A stretch of 64,000 nt of DNA from Subsaxibacter sp. CAU 1640 (GTDB lineage: Bacteria; Bacteroidota; Bacteroidia; Flavobacteriales; Flavobacteriaceae): NCBI RefSeq assembly GCF_023156585.1, contig NZ_JALNMI010000005.1, positions 427,310 to 491,309 on the forward strand, written 5' to 3'. Both the position numbers and the translations under genes were made by a program. This document shows, in pieces, positions 1-6,702 of the stretch (positions are counted from its first letter, which is position 1; each line of letters opens with the position of its first letter). The notes below the pieces were generated by a model, which was not told where the DNA came from, made no database searches, and saw only the letters and a list, made by a program, of their open reading frames with translations.

Positions 1-592
1 CTTCCTTAAAATGCTCGAATGCTTTTTTCCGATTGTTATTTTCTAAATAGCTCCAGCCAGCATTGGCGTGAGAGTATGCATTGTCAGGGTTGTCATGTAA
101 AAGAGAATTAATGGTTTCGCTCACTTCCGACTTTCTATTAAGTTTTGTCAGGGCAGTAGTTCTAGCATTCAGACAAAAGGTAGACTTGGAATCTATTTTT
201 AGGCCTTCATTGGCATACTCAAGTGCCTGTTCATATTTTTTCTTGTTAATCAAGACATATGCTTTTTGTCCAAAATGATTTTCTTCATAAGGATTTAATT
301 CAATTGCCTTATCAATCATTAATTCTGCTTCTTTGCTATTATCTTTATGAAGATATATTTGGGATAGTAGGAGGTATATGCCATCATGGTTTGGTTCCTC
401 AGAACGCAGGTCAATTGACTGTTGAAGTGCTTTATCAATATCATTATTCTGAAAATGACATTGAGCTAAAAGATACTTGGCTAAATAATTATCATTGTCA
501 TCAGATATAGCTGCCAACAGGTAAGGGATAGAATCTTTATATCTACCCATTTCGAAAAATTGAATTCCTCTTTCTAGGTTAGAATTCTCCAT
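1..592 (-). CDS. TPR-repeat protein (3' end beyond window)
   Basis: An open frame runs from an ATG at 592 to the left edge without a stop, so about 197 codons are visible and the C-terminus is missing. The protein starts MENSNLERGIQFFEMGRYKD and is built of repeating helical pairs with TPR spacing (for example AELMIDKAIELNPYEENHF and ALEYANEGLKIDSKS). No signal peptide is seen, so it is probably cytoplasmic. Its ATG follows the stop codon of the AAA+ ATPase gene by a single base, so the two are almost certainly co-transcribed and probably translationally coupled. The ATPase also carries TPR-like repeats at its N-terminus, so the proteins may form an assembly. No enzymatic domain is visible; the specific function is unknown. 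Confidence 0.8.
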   Translation of the reverse strand, partial: MENSNLERGIQFFEMGRYKDSIPYLLAAISDDNDNYLAKYLLAQCHFQNNDIDKALQQSIDLRSEEPNHDGIYLLLSQIYLHKDNSKEAELMIDKAIELNPYEENHFGQKAYVLINKKKYEQALEYANEGLKIDSKSTFCLNARTTALTKLNRKSEVSETINSLLHDNPDNAYSHANAGWSYLENNNRKKAFEHFKE

Positions 593-593
593 A

Positions 594-1895
594 TTATTTT
601 TTAATCTTTAAATAATATAGAATATCATCATAGAGACCTGAATCATTGGCGTAAAGAGCGTAGTTTTTAGCAGAATTGAACCATTCTTTTGTTGAGGGCT
701 TCATTTTTGAAAAAGATTTTATCAAATCTTTTGTAGTCAGCGGCTTCGGAATCCCCTCTTTGAAAGATTCCATAAGTTTATCTTCAATAGCCAAATCTAT
801 ACTTGCCTTAATATCAGCACCAGAATAATCATTTGTCTTTTTTGCCAATGTTTTTAGATCAATATCATGAATAGGTTTTTCCTTTAGCTGTATTTGGAAA
901 ATTGATTTTCTCGCCTCTTCATCTGGGGGTGATACGAAAATAATTCTGTCAAAGCGTCCAGGTCGTCTAAAAGCCGGATCAATAAACCAAGGCGCGTTAG
1001 TTGCGCCCAAAACTAGAATACCGTCATTGTCAGAATCAATACCATCTAATTCCGATAAAAACTGATTTATGACGGTTCGACCAGCAGTTTTATTGATGTC
1101 GTTTCTATTGGCGCCTAAAGCGTCTATTTCGTCTATGAAAATAACACATGGTTTATTCTTTCTGGCGGTTTCGAATATTTCGTGTAAATTTTTTTCAGAA
1201 TTGCCAAGCCACATATCCAGTATATCATTGATACCGACATTAATAAAGTTTGCATTGATTTCGCCAGCAGTTGCTCGAGCAATATGGGTTTTACCACAGC
1301 CTGGTGGTCCATATAAAAGTATACCTCCACCAATTTTTTTACCGTAAGCCTTGTATAAATCTTTGTGAGTTAATGGTTTTATGATTTTTAAATCAATTTC
1401 TTCTTTTATTTTTTCCATACCTCCAACATCTGAAAAATTGATATTTGGTTTTTTCAAAAAACCCTGAACATCTTCATCATAATCTGGTTGCTTGTTTGTA
1501 AGAGGTACTTTGAATGTAGTGTCAAATTCAGGATTCAAATAATTGCTGTCTTTTTCAAGAATCGATTTGTAAATTTCCAATGCTTGGGAATTTTGGTTTA
1601 GCTTCAATAAACAAGAACAATATAGTTCCATATATAAAATGTCTTGAGTTTTTTCAACTAGTTCTTCAAGAATTACTTCTGTTAGGTTAAATTTCGATTG
1701 CTCAAAATAGCATTTTGCGAGAAGATATTTGTTCTGATTACTATCGTCTTTTTCAATTACCTTGATTAAGTGTTTTTCAGCTTCTGTAAAGTTTAAATTA
1801 TTCATATATAACTTTGCGATCTGCAATCTCAATGGAACATTTTCGGGTGAAAATTCCAAAGCAGTCAAAAGACTTCCTAATAAAGAATCATCCAT
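594..1895 (-). CDS. AAA+ ATPase with N-terminal TPR region
   Basis: A 433-residue protein. Residues 1-120 form TPR-like helical repeats. Residues 150-400 are a classical AAA domain of the CDC48/FtsH/katanin type: Walker A GPPGCGKT at 196-203, Walker B VIFIDEID at 251-258, sensor 1 GATN at 297-300 and the RRPGRFDR arginine-finger segment at 310-317, followed by the helical lid. The frame stays open upstream to 1958, but the ATG at 1895 is preferred because the longer form would overlap lepB; from 1895 the gap to the lepB stop is 4 bases. There is no transmembrane segment or protease domain, so it probably acts as a cytoplasmic remodelling or unfolding ATPase. The TPR protein that follows by one base is the likely partner. 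The substrate is unknown. Confidence 0.85.
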   Translation of the reverse strand: MDDSLLGSLLTALEFSPENVPLRLQIAKLYMNNLNFTEAEKHLIKVIEKDDSNQNKYLLAKCYFEQSKFNLTEVILEELVEKTQDILYMELYCSCLLKLNQNSQALEIYKSILEKDSNYLNPEFDTTFKVPLTNKQPDYDEDVQGFLKKPNINFSDVGGMEKIKEEIDLKIIKPLTHKDLYKAYGKKIGGGILLYGPPGCGKTHIARATAGEINANFINVGINDILDMWLGNSEKNLHEIFETARKNKPCVIFIDEIDALGANRNDINKTAGRTVINQFLSELDGIDSDNDGILVLGATNAPWFIDPAFRRPGRFDRIIFVSPPDEEARKSIFQIQLKEKPIHDIDLKTLAKKTNDYSGADIKASIDLAIEDKLMESFKEGIPKPLTTKDLIKSFSKMKPSTKEWFNSAKNYALYANDSGLYDDILYYLKIKK

Positions 1896-1899
1896 AATT

Positions 1900-3438
1900 T
1901 TAAGCTTTTTTACGCTTCTTTCTGTATGTACTCCATCCAAATAATAAAAACCCAACAATCACAGCAGGAATCAGATAAGAAACTGGTTTTCCGCTACCTC
2001 CAACAGTAGTGAAGAATCGTTCCCAACGTGGTTTTCCATTTGCCCAACTCATCCAGATAAACACAGGCTTACCGACCACGTGGTCAAAAGGTACAAATCC
2101 CCAATATCTAGAGTCTTGCGAGTTGTGACGATTGTCACCCATCATCCAATAATAATCTTTTGTAAAGGTAAAAGTCGTTGCTACTTTTCCATCAATGCTG
2201 ATTTGATTGCCATTGACCGAAAGTTCATGACCTTCATATTCAGTGATGGCGCGTTTATATAACGGCAACACTTCAGGGGTTAAGTTGATGGTGGCACCAG
2301 CTTTAGGAATGTATAATGGTCCAAAGAAATCGTTGTTCCAAGAATAACCAGGATCTTTCGGGAATATCTGTGAATTTGCCTCACCCAAAGAGTCTTTTCT
2401 CACTGTGATGCTCTCTACATTTGGATGGTTTTTCAAACGGCTAACGGCTTCATCTGAAGCAGCAAACACGAATAACTTTTGAGTTTCAGGGTCTAATCCC
2501 ATTCCATCCGTAATATCGTATCTATTCAACAAATCATAAGCCTGTTCATTCGTGGAGATACCTTTAAACTGTATGTCATATGAAAATTGAATTTTTGATC
2601 TATCTGGCAACACATTCTTCTTCCCATTGATGTAGACATAACCATCTTTAATCGATAGCGAATCGCCAGGAAGACCAACGCAGCGTTTGACATAGTTTGT
2701 TTTCTTGTCAATTGGTTTGTAATAATATTTGTCGGTATGATACATATCTAACATAGTATCAACAGGCCAGTTGAAAACTACGATGTCGTTTTGTTTTATT
2801 TTTTGAAAACCAGGAAGCCTCATATACGGCAATTGCGGATAAGGTAGATATGATTTTACTTTCGCTACAGGAATGGTGTCGTGAACCATTGGCGCTGCAA
2901 CAGTCGTCATCGGTAACCTTGCTCCATAATGCATTTTGCTCACAAACAAAAAGTCACCAACCAATAATGTTTTTTCCAATGATGATGTAGGAATGGTAAA
3001 TGGCTGAATAAAATAGGTGTGAACAATAGTTGCAGCCACAATTGCAAACAAAATGGAACTTACCCAATCACCAGCGGCTGATTTAGGATGAAGACTTCTA
3101 TCTTTGATATGATGCACATCCAAAGCATAGTTGATATAATAGATGTAAAAGCCAAGTGTTACTACAGCCAAAAGTGTATCTAATCCAGAGTTTCTGCCAA
3201 AACTACGAGCTGTTTCGACCCAAACCACAGGAAACATAATCAAGTTAACGATTGGCACAAAAAGCAAAACGGTCCACCACCAAGGTCGATTGATGATTTT
3301 CATTAGAACCACAGCATTATAAACTGGCACAAATGCTTCCCAAGCCTGTCTTCCGGCTTTTTGATAAAGTTTCCAAGTGCCTAGTCCGTGAAGAACCTGA
3401 ACTACCAAGAAAAATAGTAACCATTGTGTAAGTGTCAT
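1900..3438 (-). CDS. lepB: Signal peptidase I
   Basis: This membrane serine protease removes signal peptides from Sec and Tat exported proteins. At 512 residues it is much longer than the E. coli enzyme (324). Residues 1-108 hold about three extra hydrophobic segments before the canonical membrane anchor (about 127-145). The catalytic serine is Ser153 in IPTSSLEKTLLVGDFLFVSK and the general-base lysine is Lys251 in YVKRCVGLPGD. A MGDNRHNSQDSRYWGFVP box follows after a long insertion, and a last hydrophobic segment near 490-505 anchors the C-terminus. The extra N-terminal segments and the insertion are typical of Bacteroidota LepB as I know the family. It lies downstream of dapB and 4 bases before the AAA+ ATPase gene. 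Confidence 0.95.
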   Translation of the reverse strand: MTLTQWLLFFLVVQVLHGLGTWKLYQKAGRQAWEAFVPVYNAVVLMKIINRPWWWTVLLFVPIVNLIMFPVVWVETARSFGRNSGLDTLLAVVTLGFYIYYINYALDVHHIKDRSLHPKSAAGDWVSSILFAIVAATIVHTYFIQPFTIPTSSLEKTLLVGDFLFVSKMHYGARLPMTTVAAPMVHDTIPVAKVKSYLPYPQLPYMRLPGFQKIKQNDIVVFNWPVDTMLDMYHTDKYYYKPIDKKTNYVKRCVGLPGDSLSIKDGYVYINGKKNVLPDRSKIQFSYDIQFKGISTNEQAYDLLNRYDITDGMGLDPETQKLFVFAASDEAVSRLKNHPNVESITVRKDSLGEANSQIFPKDPGYSWNNDFFGPLYIPKAGATINLTPEVLPLYKRAITEYEGHELSVNGNQISIDGKVATTFTFTKDYYWMMGDNRHNSQDSRYWGFVPFDHVVGKPVFIWMSWANGKPRWERFFTTVGGSGKPVSYLIPAVIVGFLLFGWSTYRKKRKKA

Positions 3439-3515
3439 CGTATAGTGTTTAGTTTATGTTGATTAGTTGGTTGAAATATAGTGCAAAACACTCATTCCAA
3501 AAGGTCGAAACCTGA

Positions 3516-3523
3516 CAAATATA
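3516..3523 (-). promoter_or_regulatory. Possible -7 element upstream of lepB
   Basis: The minus strand reads TATATTTG, an exact match to the Bacteroidota -7 consensus TAnnTTTG, 78 bases before the lepB ATG. No convincing -33 TTG is seen. It would let lepB and the AAA+/TPR genes be transcribed independently of dapB. Confidence 0.4.
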
Positions 3524-3562
3524 TTGTAATTCTGAAATTGAAGATTGAAATCCATCGATAAG

Positions 3563-4264
3563 TTAACCAATGTTTAACACATCTTTCATTGTAAAAATAC
3601 CCTTTTTACCGAAAATCCATTCGGCAGCAATGACAGCGCCAAGTGCAAAACCTTCTCTGCTATGAGCAGTATGTTTAATTTGTATGCTGTCTATGGTGGA
3701 ATCATAAGAGATTTCGTGAGTTCCGGGAACGTTCTCGATGCGTTTTGCAACAATTCCCAGCTCTTTCTCATTCGGTTTGTCCAGTGTCCAAGAATTATAA
3801 TCAGAATTGTTGATGATATCCTTGGCAACGGAAATTGCAGTTCCGCTAGGAGCGTCCAGTTTTTGTGTATGATGAATTTCTTCAATACTCGCAGTATATT
3901 CTGGCAATCGGTTCATCAATTTTGCAAGTGTTTTATTCAATTCAAAGAAGATGTTCACGCCAAGACTGAAATTCGAAGCATACAAAAATGTTCCTTGTTG
4001 CTTTTTGCATAATTCAACAATGGAATCGTAGTGTTCCAGCCAACCAGTTGTTCCTGAAATGACAGGTACATCTTGTTTCAAACATTGAGAAATATTTTCA
4101 ACGGCTGATGTCGGCACACTAAAATCTATGGCAACATCCACATTAGAAAGGTTATAGTTTTTGTCTTTGCTTGTGGTTTTTAAGACAATGGTGTGTCCTC
4201 TTTGAATAGCTATCTTTTCGATGGCCTGTCCCATCTTACCATATCCAAGTAAGGCGATATTCAC
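3563..4264 (-). CDS. dapB: 4-hydroxy-tetrahydrodipicolinate reductase
   Basis: DapB reduces 4-hydroxy-tetrahydrodipicolinate with NAD(P)H in the lysine and diaminopimelate pathway. The protein has 233 residues, slightly shorter than the 260-270 of proteobacterial enzymes. It begins MNIALLGYGKMGQAI, a Rossmann nucleotide-binding loop, and contains the substrate-site signature EIHHTQKLDAPSGTA with the catalytic His-His pair. The start codon is GTG, because the first base triplet read on the minus strand at 4264-4262 is GTG and it lies 3 bases after the TAG of the preceding gene. That tight spacing suggests translational coupling in the parA-parB-DUF5683-dapB operon. Confidence 0.95.
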   Translation of the reverse strand: MNIALLGYGKMGQAIEKIAIQRGHTIVLKTTSKDKNYNLSNVDVAIDFSVPTSAVENISQCLKQDVPVISGTTGWLEHYDSIVELCKKQQGTFLYASNFSLGVNIFFELNKTLAKLMNRLPEYTASIEEIHHTQKLDAPSGTAISVAKDIINNSDYNSWTLDKPNEKELGIVAKRIENVPGTHEISYDSTIDSIQIKHTAHSREGFALGAVIAAEWIFGKKGIFTMKDVLNIG

Positions 4265-4267
4265 TGG

Positions 4268-4849
4268 CTAAAATTTAAAATTTAAGGTAAGGCCCAAATC
4301 TGTTGCATTTTCTTGCTCGTTGTATTGAAAATGAGGTTTGAGAGCCAAGTTCTCATCTACGTTATATTGCAACAAATGTGCATCTACATTGGCATCAATT
4401 ATATTCAAGGCGTAAATACCAAATGTGATTAGTAACGATAATTCTTTATTCTGTTTTAAAGTCTTCTGGGCTCGTTGAAGTCCATCAGTTGTGACCCGAC
4501 CGTAGAATTCATCGTCTGTATATCCTGCCAACCTTCGCTTGTAGGCATCTCTGTAACGATTGTATTGTTTGTCGTTTCTTTTATAAAAATAAATGCCAGT
4601 AGCAATTCCTCCAACAGCAATAGGTATTTTCCAATATTTTTTGTTGTAAGCTTGCCCTAATCCAGGCAGTATGGCGGAATAAAAGGCAGCTTTAGAAGGA
4701 GAAAGAACATCCAGTGGTTCTCTTACAATATCTTCTGTAACCACCAATTCTTCAGGCATAGCATTGGGAATACTATCATTTTCAACTTGCGAAAAGCTGA
4801 AAAAAGTGATGAGACAAAAAAAGATGCTATGGACAAATCTATTTAGCAC
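4268..4849 (-). CDS. DUF5683 family membrane protein
   Basis: A 193-residue protein with an N-terminal signal peptide (RFVHSIFFCLITFFSFSQ, ending in the FSQ cleavage context common in flavobacteria). A conserved hydrophobic core reads PSKAAFYSAILPGLGQAYNK and is followed by a transmembrane segment (KIPIAVGGIATGIYFY) and a Tyr/Arg-rich segment. This arrangement matches the DUF5683 family, which in Bacteroidota lies between parB and dapB. It starts with GTG at 4849 and overlaps the 3' end of parB by 11 bases. No enzymatic motif is seen and the function is unknown; the location hints at an envelope role coordinated with chromosome segregation, which is inference. Confidence 0.85.
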   Translation of the reverse strand: MLNRFVHSIFFCLITFFSFSQVENDSIPNAMPEELVVTEDIVREPLDVLSPSKAAFYSAILPGLGQAYNKKYWKIPIAVGGIATGIYFYKRNDKQYNRYRDAYKRRLAGYTDDEFYGRVTTDGLQRAQKTLKQNKELSLLITFGIYALNIIDANVDAHLLQYNVDENLALKPHFQYNEQENATDLGLTLNFKF

Positions 4850-5756
4850 TTTGAACTAATTTTTTAATACGATTAAAATCTTCTTCCGAATGAAAAGGAA
4901 TGGTTATGCTTCCTTTGCCATTCTTACCGACTTTAACGTTGATTTTGTGTCCAAAGTATTCAGAAAATTCTTTAATGCCCTTTTTAATGTATTTAGGCAA
5001 CTCTTCTTTTTCAGAAGGTTCAGCTTTAAGTTCAACACTAACTTTGCTCGTAGCGTGATAATTTTTCACCAAAGCCTCCGTGTCTCTTACCGATAATTGG
5101 TTAGTGATAATTTTTTCATAAATATCCAATTGACTGCTTTGGTCTTCAATATTGATAATCGCACGACCGTGTCCCATTGAGATAAATCCATCTCTCATTC
5201 CTGTTTGGATGATTGGGTCCAATTTTAGCAATCGCAGATAATTGGAAATGGTGGAGCGTTTTTTGCCCACGCGCTCACTCATTTGTTCTTGGGTAAGGTT
5301 GATCTCATCAATCAGACGTTGATACGAAAGTGCAATCTCAATTGGGTCTAAATCCTGGCGCTGAATGTTTTCAACCAATGCCATTTCAAGAGACTCCTGG
5401 TCGTTTGCGATTCTGATGTATGCAGGAATGGTTTCAAGGCCAATTAATTTTGAAGCTCTAAAACGGCGTTCTCCAGAAACCAATTGGTATTTATTGAAAT
5501 CTAATTTTCTTACAGTAATAGGCTGAATAACACCCAATTCTTTAATGGAAGATGCCAATTCTCGCAAGGTTTCTTCATTAAAATTGGTACGAGGCTGAAA
5601 TGGATTGATTTCGATGGCTCCCAATTCCAATTCCACGATATTGCCAATAACCTTGTCGGCGTTTTTGTCTTGAACAGATTTTATATCATTGGATGGGTCC
5701 TTTAAAAGAGCCGACAGTCCTCTTCCAAGTGCCTGCTTTTGTGTTGCCTTCGCCAT
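4839..5756 (-). CDS. parB: Chromosome-partitioning protein ParB
   Basis: ParB binds parS sites near the origin and loads onto DNA as a CTP-dependent clamp. The 305-residue protein has the typical N-terminus ALGRGLSALLKDP (ParA-interaction segment), then the ParB/Srx nuclease-like CTP-binding domain with NPFQPRTNF and the GERRFRASKLIGLETIPAY motif. A central helix-turn-helix follows (LTQEQMSERVGKKRSTISNY) and then the C-terminal dimerisation region. Its ATG overlaps the parA stop by one base (TAATG), a standard coupled arrangement. I did not find a convincing palindromic parS site in this window. Confidence 0.97.
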   Translation of the reverse strand: MAKATQKQALGRGLSALLKDPSNDIKSVQDKNADKVIGNIVELELGAIEINPFQPRTNFNEETLRELASSIKELGVIQPITVRKLDFNKYQLVSGERRFRASKLIGLETIPAYIRIANDQESLEMALVENIQRQDLDPIEIALSYQRLIDEINLTQEQMSERVGKKRSTISNYLRLLKLDPIIQTGMRDGFISMGHGRAIINIEDQSSQLDIYEKIITNQLSVRDTEALVKNYHATSKVSVELKAEPSEKEELPKYIKKGIKEFSEYFGHKINVKVGKNGKGSITIPFHSEEDFNRIKKLVQSAK

Positions 5757-6523
5757 TAGTTCGCCTGTTTTTTGATAATTTCCTTTGCTAAATTTAAGTA
5801 ATTTGAAGCACCTTTGCTGCTTACATCATAATTGATGATACTTTCTCCATAACTTGGTGCTTCACTTAAACGCACATTTCGCTGAATGATTGTTTCAAAA
5901 ACCATATCACTGAAGTGTTTTTGGACTTCTTCAACAACTTGGTTGGAAAGTCTTAAACGCGAATCATACATCGTCAGTAACATTCCTTCTATATCCAAAT
6001 TTGAATTGTGAATGCGTTGTACACTTTTGACGGTATTAAGCAACTTTCCAAGACCTTCAAGCGCAAAATACTCACATTGAATAGGAATAATCACAGAATC
6101 GGCAGCTGTCAAAGCATTCAAGGTCAATAAACCCAATGAAGGTGCGCAATCGATAAGAATAAAATCATAAGAAGATTTCAAGTGTTCCATTGCTTTTTTA
6201 AGCATATATTCTCGTTCTTCTTTATCTACCAATTCAATCTCAATAGCTACTAAATCAATATGTGCAGGAATGATGTCGACATTCGGTGCATTGGTTTTTT
6301 GAATGCATTCTTCTGCTGATGCAGAATGTTCAATCAATTGGTAAGAGCCCAATTCTACATTTTCAACATCTATACCCAATCCGGAAGAAGCGTTAGCTTG
6401 AGGATCAGCATCAATAAGCAATACTTTTTTCTCTAAAACACCCAAGGAAGCAGCAAGGTTTACAGATGTAGTAGTCTTTCCTACACCTCCTTTTTGATTT
6501 GCGATTGCAATGATTTTACCCAT
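5756..6523 (-). CDS. parA: Chromosome-partitioning ATPase ParA
   Basis: ParA is a Walker-type ATPase that forms dynamic gradients on the nucleoid and moves ParB-parS complexes. The 255-residue protein opens MGKIIAIANQKGGVGKTTTS, with the deviant Walker A motif KGGVGKT (signature lysine at 11). It also has the switch I segment LLIDADPQANASSGLG and the Walker B region FILIDCAPSLGLLTLNAL. It lacks the N-terminal helix-turn-helix of plasmid type Ia ParA, so it belongs to the chromosomal Soj type. It is the first gene of the operon parA-parB-DUF5683-dapB. Confidence 0.97.
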   Translation of the reverse strand: MGKIIAIANQKGGVGKTTTSVNLAASLGVLEKKVLLIDADPQANASSGLGIDVENVELGSYQLIEHSASAEECIQKTNAPNVDIIPAHIDLVAIEIELVDKEEREYMLKKAMEHLKSSYDFILIDCAPSLGLLTLNALTAADSVIIPIQCEYFALEGLGKLLNTVKSVQRIHNSNLDIEGMLLTMYDSRLRLSNQVVEEVQKHFSDMVFETIIQRNVRLSEAPSYGESIINYDVSSKGASNYLNLAKEIIKKQAN

Positions 6524-6654
6524 TAAATAGTTTGGTTTTTTACGACCGTAAAAGTACGATTATTTGTGAGTTTAAAAAATGTTACTTGTTAACAAATCAG
6601 GTTGAAATGCGATATAAAAAATAGGTGATGACGATGCATATGTAACAAAATAAA

Positions 6655-6683
6655 AAAACAGTGCCTTAACCAGACACTGTTTT
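6655..6683 (-). terminator. Intrinsic terminator after the M16 protease gene
   Basis: An inverted repeat AAACAGTG/CACTGTTT with an 11-base loop is followed on the minus strand by a run of T (the A run at 6652-6658). It lies 20 bases beyond the stop of the M16 protease gene and separates it from parA. Confidence 0.75.
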
Positions 6684-6702
6684 ATATTAAGAAATGATAT
6701 GG

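Noticed and set aside
4839..6523. parS sites near parB
   Set aside because: No convincing 16-bp palindrome of the parS type was found; the few CACGTG occurrences in the window lie inside unrelated genes and lack the flanking symmetry.
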